Counted from the stretch's first letter, positions 1 through 12,600 are shown. The stretch: 64,000 nucleotides of DNA from Neopestalotiopsis rosae (GCA_023078685.1 JALGAS010000001.1:7006001-7070000), one strand, 5' to 3'. Notes: generated by a model not told the origin, from the sequence alone. Numbers and translations: made by a program.

Positions 1-1488
1 CTCAAGAGATTCACCGCATCGACTCGATGACCCTCAGGGATATAGTCAAATCTGTGACGTAGTGTCACATACGCTATTGGAAGAAATGCTTGGAACATCA
101 CCCCGGCCCCGAAGCCAACAATGACCTGTGTCCAGGAGAGAAGTTGAATGGACATCTCTGCCGGTCCGACCTGATACCACACACCTCCATATAGCATAAG
201 AGTTGGGCCTGTGACGAAGACAATCGGGTAAGGGACTATCACAGATAGCCAACTAGAGAAAATCATCGCAACAATAAGCCCAATAATAAATGGGGTCAAG
301 CTGACCGACGCTTGGGAAATACCATTGAGACCGGAAAAGAAAGCGTAAAGCGGGGTACAAAAGATCACTGCGCCGAACGTTGCTGACGAGAGTGCTGTGC
401 ACAGGAACAATAACGCCAGATTCCTTTCGTGGGTCAGGAGAGACCAAAAAGGCTCTTTCTTGACCTGCTCTTCGTTCGAAATGCTTTTGTGTTGTTGATG
501 ACAAGCCCTGTGGTAGATGTATGTGATGAAAGACATCACACATAACAGCCAGATTGATGCTATCATGCTTGCTGGCCAGGCTGTGAGTGAGGTGGAGATG
601 TAGAGACCGATCCCGAGAAGGGCCAATGTAAAGATCCAAATGTAATTTCCGGTTAGGTCACCTTTGCGATGAACATCCAAAGCAAACTTTCTTAGACCGA
701 CTTGCTTTCCACCATCCCTCGAAGCGAAGGCTTCAGTACTTTTTAACAAGGGATAACTGGTAAGTATCAGAATTCCAGGGATGGACAAGAGCGGGATTTC
801 GATCAGAAATGCCTGAAGTTGGATGAGTATGGAATCCAGCAATGATCGGGATAAGTACATACTCCTCTCCATGTTGTGTGATTGCTTTCTGCAAAAGCCT
901 CACTAATGTAAAGACCTGAAAGCAGACCCAGTGCATAAAAACTCCAGACAATCCCCTGTGCAATCGGGGACTTCTGCGGGTGTGTGCACCGAATGTTATA
1001 GTAGAGAACACTCCAGTGATTGTTAGTAATGCAACAATAAATAAGATCGTGGCCTGGCTTACAAGTGGTGCAAGATTGCTGATCCGAAGGCCATAAGCAA
1101 GCGACCGCAGATGAAGACGGACGATTGCTTAGCAAGACCAGACAGCAAAGCTCCGATCATATTGATAACGCAGGCAGCAGGGCCCAGCCACTTCAAGCAA
1201 GACAGGCTGACTAAGTCTCGAGCCATTGGCAACGCGGCGATCATGGCAAGTGGATAAGCAGTATTAGTCAACGACAACATTCCAGATAGATGGAAAGCGT
1301 CTCGAATTGGCTGTTGGAGGCTTGCTATATTGATGACTTCGTAGCCTGTTGAATTATTAGCATAGCATCTCCATAACTTATGCTAATAGAGAATTCTCAC
1401 CGCGGACGAATGATAGCAGAGAATTGCCAACAAGCACTGCAAGCTTCATGTCGACAGCTCTGTGTGCCGCCTCTTGACGGTGCGACAT
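1..1488 (-). CDS. MFS transporter, DHA2 (14-helix) drug:H+ antiporter-like, C-terminus cut by window edge
   Basis: This is a polytopic membrane transporter of the major facilitator superfamily, probably a proton antiporter or efflux pump. Four exons join in phase: 1488-1401, 1345-1063, 1010-863 and 812 to beyond position 1. The start ATG at 1488 opens a short cytosolic lead. Exon 2 carries a helix and loop ending in the GRLLMAFGSA motif typical of helix 4. Exon 3 carries SPIAQGIVWSFYALGLLSG, and exon 4 a run of hydrophobic helices including QVIVGFGAGVMFQAFLP, which resembles the IGAGLGFQ-type motif of DHA2 pumps. The long last exon contains no in-frame ATG near its start, so a simple ATG-to-stop scan shows only shadow frames there. 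Introns are 55, 52 and 50 bp. The substrate cannot be told; siderophore or sugar porters are less likely. The gene runs off the left edge, so the last helices are missing. Confidence 0.8.
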
Positions 1489-2823
1489 TTTTCGTGTGAA
1501 TGGTCAATTTGTAGAAAAGAAATGGCAAGTGTTGTAAAGGTGGATATGGACTGAGAAAAACCATAGATTCCTTAGAGGACAGACTTGAAGCCCATATATA
1601 CATGCTGCGTCAGTGAGTCCAACAAGAGGATCGGATCGCTGATTGGTCGTAGATACCAAAGGCAGGTTGGGGTCGCTGGAACTGGCTGCTACCAACAAGC
1701 AGAGTAATGGTGCCAGGCTTTAAGCGCTCATCTCTTAGATGTATTCCGAAATCCTGGTGAAAGTATCCTATACAAAATTCACGTACAAAACTAGGGGGCT
1801 TTGTGCCGGTGGGTTGGCGCCTGGGTGCAACTTCAAACTTTGAAAAGCGGGGAGTTATACAACACCCATGTAGTGCAAATCAGTATATCTGGGCCAAATG
1901 CCATTGAACGAGGAACCACACCTCCTTGTGAAAGATTATGGTTGCCTTTGTCGCGCAATAACATGTACCGTACGCATGCCAAAGGTCTGAGCATCTCCAA
2001 GGATAATGGATACGAGTAACAATACAGGGCCGGCCATCGCTGTTTTCAGTCGATCAAACCAACGGTCACGTCACAAATGACAACCACACCTCTAGCCCTT
2101 AACGGTAGAATTCAAAGGGCGTCAGAAATCTTTGCCTGTAGATGACGGCCCTAAAGAAGCTTCTGCTCAGAGTCTCTCAAATTATGACTTTGAAATATCG
2201 CTCCATGATTTGATCCAGGTGGATACCAGAAGTGTTGGTAGAGTTTAAGTAGGAGAATATCCGCCCACACAAATCTAAAGAGCCTTTCAGGTTAATTTCT
2301 CCTACCCGGAGAAGATAAACAAGTACACGCAGAGCTAGTCACACGCATGAGGAATCATGGTTTTTCTTAGTAGACTGTGGAGAGGGGCTATTGGTCGTGG
2401 CGGGTTGTTGGTTGTTAGTGATTATGGTTCGCTTCATGTCTTTTACCTGCCCCCGGCCTGCCTAGTCCATTATTGGTTCCGAGAGTTCGATTCGCGCTAG
2501 TATGGCTAATTCTAGATGTCCCTTACCTTCCTACAAAGAACTTTGGCTGCGGCAGACAGGTAAGGACCTAACCTTAGATATCAGGCCTGAGTACCAAGAC
2601 ATCAGTGGTCCTTGCTACACCCAGCTCCAACTGCCCCAAACTCCCAAAATACAAGGGTTGACGCCCCATCACATACAAACTGCAAGCGATGTCAAGGTCT
2701 GCGCATCTATTGTGCCAAAAGAGCTATCTTATCCTTGTTCCAACTCTGCATACGTAGGATTCCGTATACCAAATTATCGGGTCACGCTACCACCCCTGAT
2801 CATGCGAGCACTTAAGCGCCATC
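1489..2823. other. intergenic, no supported gene
   Basis: This is the upstream region of the transporter. Small open frames at 1801-2019 and 2502-2981 have no recognisable domain and no supporting splice structure. I see no clear repeat or RNA gene here. Confidence 0.5.
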
Positions 2824-3006
2824 ATGGATGCCCCAAAGTCATATCCCCCACCCACCTCCACCCATCTCCGTACGCTCGAGCCCGAGGACAATGCCGCCCT
2901 TACCGCCATCCTCTCGGACCCGCGCAAAACGGGAATGGAGCTGACCACGGCCACGGCGGCGATCGCCCGGATTTGCGATAATGCCGCCCAACGGACGGTA
3001 ACGTAA
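2824..3006 (+). pseudogene. GNAT acetyltransferase-like N-terminal remnant
   Basis: A 60-residue frame in a locally GC-rich patch starts with a Pro-rich lead, then reads HLRTLEPEDNAALTAILSDP. This resembles the first strand and helix of fungal GNAT N-acetyltransferases (pattern LRPLxPxDxxALxxILSDP). It continues with TTATAAIARICDNAA, the usual second helix. The frame then stops. The acetyl-CoA binding strands and loop of the family (Q/RxxGxG/A) are not visible downstream on this strand, although a poorly defined intron cannot be excluded. Full-length members have about 200 residues, so this is probably a truncated copy. The base composition differs from the AT-richer flanks. The assignment rests on one short similarity. 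Confidence 0.33.
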
Positions 3007-3509
3007 CACGTCGGACCCCGGACATCCTTAGCGAGCTTGTAGCAATCAATTGTTACAACGCCTGAGCTGTCCTCCGTGCCAAGCCTCCGTGATTTCAGGT
3101 CTAGGAGCAATACTTGGAGCCTGATAATTTGTTCTTCTTAACCTTGCAGGTAAACTATTGTTTTTTAATGGTGTGCGGCACGAGCGTGTGCACCAGACCA
3201 TGCCTTCCTTTTTTCCCCCCAGGGGTGGGACAACGGTGATGATCACACCAGGACTCACGGGGCAATGCCAGTGGTCCTTTCGGACGGGCTGCTGGTATCC
3301 TGCGCAGTTTCCAGCGTCTGGTGTTCATGCAGTTTTGCAATTGTTTTTACTGGCGAATGTAGAAAGCAGGTTGTCTGTATAGTTATGTCGTAAGGCCATA
3401 TCATGAAATTCCCGTCTTCGCGGCGCCCTTGTCCATGAATTGAAAGGTTATTCAAAGATTGAAACAAGGCAGCAAACCAATGAGTTCTAGTGGAGTTGGC
3501 TGCCACCTC

Positions 3510-3650
3510 ATAGCGTAACATGTTGCCAACTTGCATGGGTGGAATACTAGCTCGCAATGGATGAACCAAACTGCATGCTAGACTAGTCAGCAACTTGCAT
3601 GGACGGAATGGCAATTTGCATAAACAACTGCCAAGTTGCATAAACAGATC
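3510..3650. repeat. short degenerate repeats of a CAACTTGCAT-type unit
   Basis: The decamer CAACTTGCAT, or a close variant (AATTTGCAT, AAGTTGCAT), recurs four times in about 120 bp. Two copies are followed by a GGAAT box and two by ATAAACA. It is not coding on either strand as far as I can see. The rest of 3010-3930 holds no supported gene; a 173-residue minus-strand frame at 3255-3776 overlaps the repeats and has no domain. Confidence 0.5.
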
Positions 3651-3930
3651 CTTTTTTTTTTTTGTTGGCAAAGCCTCGCTTGTGCCCAGAACTATGATAG
3701 GTGATAGAATAAAATGTTGCGGCCGCGGTTGACAAAGGTTGAAACAAATCAGATTTTTACAGCTATTGCCATTCAACGCAACCGAGTTGCAGCTCTGGTA
3801 ATCTTGGCCGGCGTCCGTGGGAATGAGAAGTGAAATACAGAGGACTATAAAACAGTCGTCGATTGGACTCTGTCGAACTACAGCTCAGAGTTTTCGAAGA
3901 GCCGTATCATGTAATGATCACCTCTTCTGC

Positions 3931-6442
3931 TTATTTATCATTTACGATACCAATCACTTCTGGATCTTCCCTAGCTTGTCGCAGAAGAGCTTGCATGAAG
4001 TCATACAGCTCTGGATTTGGCTTCTTCCACCTCTCGCCATTCGGGAATACGACTTTGCGCAGTCGGTTAATCCATGGTCTCAGTGACTGGAAATACATCG
4101 CAAAATTCTCTTCAACAATCTTTCGAAAATCATCCTCGTCATCAATAACTCCCTTCTTAGCACTAGCTAGCTCTTCGGTATCAAGGTAGTTCCACTTGTC
4201 AAACCGTGGGACAACCTGACTCTTCATACCCGGACCATTATGATGGATACATATCCAGAATAGGACCCAGAAGAATGACTCAAGATCGTGCATGAATGAA
4301 TGCTGCTCTCCCAAAAGCGCTCCGATTGCCATGAAAGCTCTAGTGCCGGTCTTTCCCTTTGCCCCGGAGGACTGCTCTCGTTGTTCTCGAATCGCCAAAT
4401 CAAGATCGACCAAAAATGATGACAAGGATGGGTTATTGCCATCCTCATTTATCATGAGGTTGTTTTTAGATATATCCCTGTGTAAGATGCCGGCTTCCTT
4501 CAAAGATTTGTGCCCCTCGATGCAATCTTCTAGTCCTGCGAGGAGAGCGAATCGGGAACTTGCCTCGGAGATGGGCTTTCCATAGTCCCTGACTATGATC
4601 CGCCGATGCACACGATTTGCTATGGTGTTGCTGGACGGCTTCGTTGGAGATACCGAGCAGGATCTTTTGCTGGACGGCAGCGGAGCATCAGTCTGACTGG
4701 ATGACCGTTTCAAGCCAGCGTTGCTGCTACGGCCCCCTCGCAAGGCGCCCTTCATACTAGACCCCGGTGAAAGCCGTGGACCTTCTGGTCGATAGTTCGA
4801 GGCCCTCGTGACATCTAGATTGCGCCGAACATTGACACGAACGTCGTCCATCATGTTGCCAATGAAGACAGTCTCATGATGATAATACCGGGCAACATGC
4901 ACGACGCCCTGCCCGGTAGCTTCGCTGAGTAGCTCGCCTTCGTCGTCCCGCTCCGTGTACTGCCAAGAGTCCTTGACAACGAGCGGCGTTTGTGGCTGTC
5001 CTTCGCGGTGAGCTTTCCAGCAGGTTGTCGCTCGGCCTGCAATGCAACGTGCGCGATAGATACAAGTCTCGATAATGATTCGTTCGGTCGATCCGTTCCG
5101 TATAATCTCAATAAACCTTTGCCCATCTGCAGTACTGACAGTCGTATCGAAACCAAGCTCTTCTTCATTCATCCATAAGAAGCCAAGAATGGTAGCAACG
5201 AATTGCAGTCCATCTTTGTTGATGTCGAATTGTTCGGACGCAACGCCTCCAAGCCGGTCAAAAGCCCATATCCTCATGAGGGATCCACAAATGGTGAATC
5301 CCAGGACGTAGCGACGGGTATCCTGAGCAGCAAGGACCTCCCTTGCGTATGTCCCGAGATCAAGCCATGCTTTCGATGCAATGTCAGCGGATGAGTTGCT
5401 CTTCAGCTCACCCGGTACAAGAATCTGAGACCAGTGGCACCGAGAATTTATCCCCGCTTCAGGATCGCTCACGAATCCGACGTCCAATTTGCGCTCTGCT
5501 GTTGAGCCATGAATAGCTTTGTTGGGCTGTGCCAGTGGCCTCCTCTTGTGCGATGGGGGTGTGGTAATTTGTGCCGCAAACGCTGCCAGCTTGTCGCTCA
5601 TATCGGCAAACCAGCTCAGAACACCAGCTTGGTTTGCATCGTGAGACCATTCATTCCAGCCGTCATCGAAGAGCGGGTTGTCGCCATCGCTACACATTTC
5701 GAACACTGCCTCGGACAATGCCTCCAGACCTGGCACTCGCCCAAAATATGCCTCGTGAAAGCCGCGAAGCCCGACGTAGAGCGATCCAAGCTCCATCTTA
5801 AGGACCTTGTCCACATCTTGGCGATATTCGGAGGAGTTGGCGAAGCTGCTGGTATTGTGAACCCATGGGGTCTGCTGAAGAGATGATGCTATCGGTCGTG
5901 GGGGTGGAGTGGATTCCGCGACCGCGTTGTAGACTTTGTTCCAAATGAGCGTGTCGTCGGGGCTCTCGGCGAGGGCTGCGTTCACGAGCGGTGTGATGAG
6001 TTCGAAGTCGAAATCATCGGAATTGATGGCGGAACCAAGCCTCGACAGATCACTGAAAAGATTCTTGTTTCTGCCGTTTGATTGGAGTAGACGCGAGGCT
6101 CGAACAGCTTGGAGTGCTAAGATGAGATCTAGAGCAATATCTTGTTTCTCTATACAGCGTCAGTACTGGACGTCGACGAATGCGGTTTGCCTTACCATTA
6201 TAGCCCAAGCTGCTTAGTGAGCCGAGAATAGGAGGAACCTTCTGACTGTCGCATGCGGACCCAAACGCGGCGCGGAAGGTATCAAGTCCTTTCCCAATGG
6301 GGTTGGCCTTGATGATCTCCAAGCGCTCCTGATCTGCCATCACAGCCGTGATGCTTGAAGAGTTGAGGATGGAAGGCTGGGCCGATTGCATTTGTCGCGT
6401 TTGGCTCGTCAGAGCCTGTGCGGCTTGATTCCGCCTGCCCAT
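3931..6442 (-). CDS. FunK1-type fungal protein kinase
   Basis: A serine/threonine kinase of the fungal-specific FunK1 family, probably a cytosolic or nuclear signalling enzyme. There are two exons: 6442-6196 and 6140-3931, with a 55-bp in-phase intron. The product is 818 residues, or 784 if translation starts at the second ATG (6340, MADQERL), which lies closer to conserved sequence. The N-terminal half contains the WSHDAN and related blocks usual in this family. The catalytic half shows GILHRDISKNNLMIN, where HRD carries the catalytic Asp, followed by LVDLDLA, the metal-binding loop in its FunK1 form (DLD instead of DFG). Then come GTRAFMA and HDLESFFWVLFWIC, all FunK1 hallmarks. A basic Ser-rich linker sits before the C-lobe. 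FunK1 genes are expanded in fungi and often sit in accessory regions. The substrate is unknown. Confidence 0.9.
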
Positions 6443-6601
6443 TGCCCAGTGAAACGAAAGCCTAGGGTTCGCAGGTAGCGTTGGGCACTTGGTGGGGCCT
6501 GAGGCCGGGGAACACGCCGGCGTCCAGATCCCCCGACGCTAGCACCTGGAGCCAGAAGCGCTACGCTCAACCTTGCAAGCACTGTTGATTTGCCGGTTCG
6601 C

Positions 6602-6602
<1 letters not shown>

Positions 6603-6632
<30 letters not shown>
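6603..6632. repeat. A30 homopolymer tract
   Basis: There is an uninterrupted run of 30 adenines on the plus strand. The roughly 170 bp on its left side are GC-rich and the right side is AT-rich. It sits upstream of the FunK1 gene. It could be a simple-sequence expansion or the tail of a retroposed sequence; no target-site duplication could be assigned by eye. Confidence 0.9.
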
Positions 6633-6634
<2 letters not shown>

Positions 6635-6753
6635 GGTTGGTTATAACTAACATTTAACATATTGTTACTTAGAATGGCCGTAAGTGCATAGTGTCTGGAA
6701 CACATCCCAGGTAGTCGCCATACCTAATATCGCTATCTGCAGTTTTTTTTGTC

Positions 6754-7783
6754 ATGTCACACTCTCAAAGAACACCTGCTTTTGAGTGGGATCAAACCCG
6801 AACGGACCACGGCGTCGAGCATTTGGTTGCTCACTGGAGACGTGATTTAAATCGTGCTAGGAGGAATATCCTCCCAGAGTTGGGGCCTTTGACCGTATAT
6901 CACTATCTGTATTTGGTCCATACTCTACCTTTACTCCGTAGTGGCGGAATATCTCGCCATTGGGAAGACATGCTGCGCAGGGCTGTGCCTGAGCGCGATA
7001 GTCACGCTGATGGAGACGTACAGCACGAGATTGCAAACGAGCTTCAGCCGGAAATCAAAAGCTATGATGGCAACCAGGCACTATCTTCATTCCTACTACT
7101 ACCTCCAGGTCAGTGTTTTTCATTGTTGCAGGAGCTCTGACTGACAATCCTCAGAGATTCGTATGCTGATATACAAGTGTGTTATTCCTGATATTCTACG
7201 GGTTCGTTGGAGACCATCCAGCAAAGTGCGGAGCGATGACGGATATCATAAGGGGGTATTTGGCCTGATGTGGACATGTCGCCTAATCCGTGGAGAGTTT
7301 GGCCCTTTCTTCCAGCGAACTACATATGCAGTCAACTTTCAACAAGTTGGTAGATACGTCCTGAGTACGCTATGTACGCAGCATACACTCCGAGAGTTAT
7401 CTATCACGATTGATCCTGGCCACCGAGCTACCTGCGACTTCCTGCCCATAGTTCGACTGAAAAAGCAGTATCCGAGATACAAAATCACTTTTCAAATAAA
7501 CTCCAACAAATACCACACCAAAGTTGCCAGCAGCTTGTCTTTGCTCGTCAATATACTGGGAAAACCAGATTCCTTGGTGAACACAATCTGTAAAAATATT
7601 CACATTAGTTGGCGGGATTGGGACGCTCCGTTCATCATTTGGATTCCTATTTGGTACAATTCCCATGAAAATATGATAGATCTCGAACTGGAAGATGAAA
7701 GCCTGGGAGAGTATCTGAGTATTGGTGGTCTATGTCGCGACTTAAACTTTCGAGTACGTGGGCAAGATCGGCGACGGCCGTAG
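6754..7783 (+). CDS. 2EXR/F-box-like hypothetical protein
   Basis: Two exons, 6754-7108 and 7155-7783, join in phase across a 46-bp intron to give a 327-residue protein. Splicing rebuilds FLLLPPEIRMLIYKCVI, the LPxEIRxxIY motif at the start of a large fungal family (2EXR domain, related to F-box-like proteins). About 50 residues later comes LMWTCRLIRGEFGPFF, the matching 'LLxTCRxIxxEaxPll' motif of the same family. The domain is unusually far from the N-terminus, after about 115 residues with no recognisable motif. Without the intron the frame breaks at 7140, so the motif is the main support for the splice. The function of the family is not established; roles in protein-protein contacts or ubiquitin ligase adaptors are guesses. 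Confidence 0.75.
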
Positions 7784-8377
7784 ATTCCTTCGCTTGTCTC
7801 AATGGAAACACCTTCTAGTCTTCCATAGCTATGCATCAATGTTTCATGATTCCACGACTGCATTCCGCAAGTGCTCGAAACAGGCAGTGAACTGTCGATC
7901 GCCGCCTACTCGAGACTGATTGGTCAAGGAATCTGCACCTCTGGTCGAAGCCAAATACCGAAGCGTTCCCCAGAGACCAAAATGATACGAAGCTGCCACC
8001 TGTAGCGCAGAAGGGAGGCCATTTTAAGGCAGCCGACAGACTGCTCGTATCTAGAGCCAAGCGCGATTCAGGCAAACGGTAATACTAATCGAATAGAAAA
8101 TCATCCAGCATAGGTGATATCTGATTGTAGATATTGAAAGCTATCGAAGTATGATTGAATTCTTCGTTATGACCACGAAAGATACTACAGCGGGTGAAGT
8201 CGCGCATCGGATATCTCTGGAGGACTCAAGGCACCCGTGACCATGAAAGACGGCTTGGCTGTGATGGAAATCAGGGCCCTGATGGACCGCAAGGACCGTA
8301 AGATATGGATTGCTATTTGGGGCACCAAGTCCATCCACCTAGGAACCCTTCGGCCAAGTTTCTCGCGTACTGTACGA
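7784..8377. other. intergenic, no supported gene
   Basis: Only short frames without domains occur on either strand. Nothing repetitive was noticed. Confidence 0.4.
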
Positions 8378-9015
8378 CTATTCGAAAGCCCTTACCATCC
8401 GCTCCTTCAATTTGGCCATTGCATTGCCGATTGCCTCTTCAATCATTTCAATTCCTTGATGATCATCTACATAGTGGCTGAGCATGCTATCTGCTTGATC
8501 ACTCACGCGCCGATCCAAAGACTCATTATCGACAAGGTTTTCCATAACCTCCTCGCGTAGCTCATCGAGTTGCGTGTCGACATAAGTTTGAATACTGCCC
8601 GACAAAGTCGAGGAGGCAAGCGACATAGGTCTCACGGCTGCTAACGCAGATGAAGAGATAGTAGACCTGCGAATGCCTCAGCTCTTCCGCTTGTTGTCCA
8701 GACCCAGAAGAAAACCGTCGACTTCACGTAACGCTGCAGCCTTTTCCTCTACTTTCGAGTTAAGTTCTATTAACTCTACTATCACCTTCTGCGCACGCAA
8801 GTATTCTGTATCCAATTCGCTCATGGCCTCTGTAAATGAATTTTTCTATCCTCTGCGCGATACGATATCTCTGCCATCACTCGTTCGCAATCACCAACAA
8901 CGAGATCAAAGCGTTCTAGTGTGCAATGGTCTGCTGGTGAATTCGATGAGATTGAGTGTGTACACGCGCAAGTCGATTTCTAATATTTCGCGGGTGTCCG
9001 GGGAACAGTGGCGAC
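8378..9015 (-). pseudogene. decayed coiled-coil protein gene
   Basis: On the minus strand several protein-like stretches follow one another in different frames. From high to low coordinate they include EILEIDLRVYTLNLIEF, then LERFDLVVGDCERVMAEIS, then SELDTEYLRAQKVIVELIEL, and finally an 85-residue acidic, helix-forming end (8635-8378) with EEVMENLVDNESLDRR and ends AKLKERMVRAFE. An in-frame TGA sits between the last two parts, and the earlier parts need frame changes. One of these could be a real 65-bp intron: splicing gives VVEAMSELDTEYLR in phase. The others look like damage. I do not recognise the family; the amphipathic helices resemble N-terminal helical domains of fungal STAND proteins, but this is weak. 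An adjacent minus-strand frame at 9148-9603 may belong to it. Confidence 0.4.
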
Positions 9016-10219
9016 GCGAATGGGGTTGACGTGGTAGTCTCGCATGTAGGTGGAGGGAAGAGTTCGCCCAGCGTTGTCGACAAGAAGTTTGTCGGGAAAG
9101 AGCTTGCTCGAGAAACTGCTAGCGATGGTACTGCGGAAGATAAGTTTTTAGCAATCCAAAGAGTATCGTTGGCCTTCACGATTCGTCCAGCTCTGCACTT
9201 GTATAACGTCTGCATGTGTAGGTATTTGGGATCTGGACACAACGCTCTCCGATCGATCGCCTGGCATAAGGCGTCGAGGGTCGATGAATTGCCCACCTTG
9301 CTTGGTAGCGACACACCAAGCGCATAACAACGCGAAAGTTAAGGACCCGAAAGAAAGGTAAGGTTTTGTATCTTGCCGAGGGAAATGTCCAGATAAGAGT
9401 GACGTAGCGAGGCGCTGGGCGAAGCATCGACAACCGCACAGAAGCGAAAATAAGGCCAAGTCTCGGATTGGGTCAAAGGGAATTCGCAATTCGACAGGTA
9501 GGGGACCAATGAAGTAGTTCTTCATATCCGAAGCACCTCGGCGTGGGATGCGGCAGATGATATCGTTGGCATTGCAATACTCCTTCTCAGGCACGAAGAA
9601 CACCCCCGTCAGTACTGATAGGACATATTGGAAGCGGAGTGGGGGATGCTAAGCGGACAGAGACGAAGAACTCGATGTACTGGAGCCAGGATACCCTACT
9701 GCGCGTAAATGATTACGGCAAGAAAGTCTCCAAAGCGGCCCGTGTTCAAAGGGACAGATGTGGATTACGCGATGAAAGTGCGGGTTGGGGTAGACGACAC
9801 CGACCCTTTTTTTATTACATCCTTGGGTGCTAGAGTGCAGCATCCCGTTTCCACCTGAGGCCTGGACAGTGGACATGCTGGGCAGCCAAAAAGAAATAAA
9901 CCAATCCATACATAACTTTCTGATATCAATAATGTCAATCGAGTCTATCTCAAGGCACATGCTACAGAATTTTAGTTATATTCCGCTCTGCAAGTGATCA
10001 GAGATTATAATATGTACGCCCCCAGGATTACATCGAGCTTTGCGATTAGCGGAGCTGGTTGCAACCCCGCTCGCCCCGCTTGCCTCTGTCCTTTGAACTG
10101 GTAGATTCGCTTGGACCGCGAATTTGTGGTCGCTGATCTTCGAGGGGCGCTCGTTGAGTCCAATCTGATGTCTAAACGACAATCATTCTTTACTTTACTT
10201 TACTTGGCTAGATGAGAGC
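9016..10219. other. intergenic, possible upstream exons of decayed gene
   Basis: A 151-residue minus-strand frame (9148-9603, starting MFFVPEKEY) has some protein-like character but no domain I can name. At about 10187-10206, just before the next gene, there are three TTTAC units in tandem. No other feature was seen. Confidence 0.3.
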
Positions 10220-12490
10220 ATGAAGCCCCTGCTCCCCCGGCCTGGACCATTAGTGGTCACTACAACACTTGCTAGCTCCGTCTCGCCAGTGCCAAAGACC
10301 TTAACTGCCTGTAACGAATGTCGTCAGAGAAAGGCTAAGGTAGGACTACTGTCTGGTGGAATGCTTAGTACAAAATTCCCAAGAGCATTACTGAATCCTT
10401 ATTTATTTAGTGCGACGGAGCACGTCCGTCGTGCGCCCGGTGCAATCGCTCTAAAGCCACCTGCGTATACGCCAGCGACTCTATCGTGGCACAAAATGCC
10501 CTCAAACGGAAACACAAAGAATTGCAGCAGGCGACAGACTTGCAAGCCGAACTAATCCATATTTTACGCACAAGAGAACAACATGATACCGCTGCCATTC
10601 TCCAGCGGTTGCGGAAAGGCGACACCGTCGAGTCCCTAGTCAAATTTGTCAAACATGGTGACCTTCTGCTTGAAGTCCGTCTCCCGGTTACAACTCAAAC
10701 AAGATATAGCTTTCCCGTGCTTCCACCATTGCACTTGCCATCTTGTCTTGAGGACTCCTTCGCTCGATCGTTTCTCAACCACGCGACATTTTGTGATGAA
10801 GAGGGAGGATACATACCAGCAACGATTTCAGGAATCCCCCGTATTTCAGCACACGACAAGAAGTACAGGTGGCCGTACCATGCCGCAGAACTCATCGAGC
10901 CAGCCATAGATACTGTTCGTGCTGCACAGTGGACCAGTGTGACAGACTCGGATGCGCTGGTACGAGCACTTCTGAAATCTTATCTCCATTACGACTATCC
11001 CAATGTCACCTTGTTCGAGAAGGGAGCTTTCCTCGCTGATTTGGTCGCGGGCCGGAAAGCCTACTGTTCGTCCCTCCTCGTGAATGCAATTCTAGCTTGT
11101 GCTTGTGTGGGTGTTCTTAGTCTTGCATAACATTGTTGACTCTCGGACTGCACTAACAAATCTATAGCAATCGTATCGAATGCCTGGAAGTTCGGCTGAC
11201 TTTTGGAACCCTGAAGAGCTACGTTATCGGTTTTTAGCCGAGTGCAGGCGTCTCTGGGAGCGCGAGCAATCACGCAATCATATTGCGAACATCCAAGCTG
11301 CGGCTATCATATCGCATGTTCTCAATTGTGATGGCGTAGACAAAATTGGCTTTCGGTATTTACGGCACTCCATTCACATGGCAGCCGATATGCACATTTT
11401 CGAAGAATACAAGACAGCAGGGGACAGCAAGAAACAGACTGTATACTTCACTACCGCATGGGGACTCCACAGCCTGCATATGTAAGGGTTTTGCTGGTCA
11501 TCAAAATGGGGATACTGTAGACTAACAGAACTTGGAAATCAGGATGCAAATATTGTTGACTCGTCAAGCCCCCATTTTCGAAGTACCCCAAAGTTTCCTA
11601 GTTGACATACCTTCGCACGATTTTCATCCGGGTGAAGTATGGGTTCTTTACCCGCAAGCACCTCATCCGATTCCTCTCTGCCATGGTCTCGTTTTCGGCA
11701 CTCTTTGCGGGTTGATGGTCATCATGCACGATATCGCGATACGATTGTACGGCTCTGGTCAACGGAATGGCCCCATTACATTAGATGAAGCTTTGCAGTA
11801 CCGCGAGAAGCTTCTCGCTTGGGAAACTGCTCTGCCTACAGCTTTGCAAGCTGATCAAGTAGTGCACCCAATACATATCAAAATTCAGTATGTATATATA
11901 TACTCTCCCTGGACGCCTCACGTAGTATTTCTGATTAACATCACTATAGCATGCAATACTACGCCCTAACGATATTCGTATTTGACCCGTTTAACAAAGA
12001 TAACCATACGCTACCATGCATGCATCGCTATCAGGAGATTATTGATGCACGGATCGTTGCAGCCGCAGCGTGGAAACGTTTGGAGTCTCTTGTATATATC
12101 TACTATGCTTGGCACGGTTTCGAGGCATGCGATTCACTACTCATGAATTGTCTGCATCTCGTGGGGTTTGCCGCCCTCAAAGACCTGGCTGGTGCTACTG
12201 GCCCTGAGCGAGTTTCGCGACTCGCAACTATTGTCCTATGCGCCAAAGGACTGCGTGATCAGGCAGATCACTACTACTTGGCAGAGGTGATCTTTGCTTT
12301 GCTTCGTGACTCCTTGACCCCGACGGACGCACAAGAGCTCAGGCAATTTGCTAGCATTGAGAACGAGGAGAGGAGGAAATGTCATATGTTGGAGCATGTC
12401 TTTTCGGATTATGTGTTAGGCAGCACAAACAGTCATGACGAAAGAAAAAGTGGTAGACTGGACGAACTCTTAAGAATAATTAATGCTTAG
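10220..12490 (+). CDS. Zn2Cys6 fungal transcription factor
   Basis: A nuclear DNA-binding regulator of 671 residues encoded by five exons: 10220-10339, 10411-11106, 11168-11481, 11543-11887 and 11950-12490. All junctions are in phase. The first intron splits the zinc cluster: splicing joins ACNECRQRKAK to CDGARPSCARC, giving the six cysteines of a CX2CX6CX6CX2CX6C binuclear cluster, followed by KATCVY. A short coiled linker (ALKRKHKELQQATDL) follows, as in dimerising members. The rest has the pattern of the fungal-specific middle homology region, including FWNPEELRYRFLAECRRLW and AWGLHSL. It ends only 110 bp from the convergent HET gene. Its targets are unknown; nothing nearby shows a clear biosynthetic cluster that it would control. 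Confidence 0.92.
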
Positions 12491-12600
12491 TATACAAAAG
12501 TCATCATGCTAAATGTTATGAACTCTTAGCGTGACCATCTTAGTATTATCTCAAGACATGAAACTTGCTCTAAGCTGCTCTTAATCGCAGCAGTGATGTC

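Noticed and set aside
46..639. Minus-strand frames starting at ATGs inside the transporter
   Set aside because: Out of frame with the transmembrane reading, which continues openly from the spliced upstream exons.
2502..2981. 159-codon plus-strand frame
   Set aside because: No domain; overlaps the GNAT-like remnant in another frame, which reads more convincingly.
3255..3776. 173-codon minus-strand frame
   Set aside because: Overlaps simple repeats, odd composition, no domain.
8956..9327. 123-codon plus-strand frame
   Set aside because: Lies opposite protein-like minus-strand segments and has no domain.
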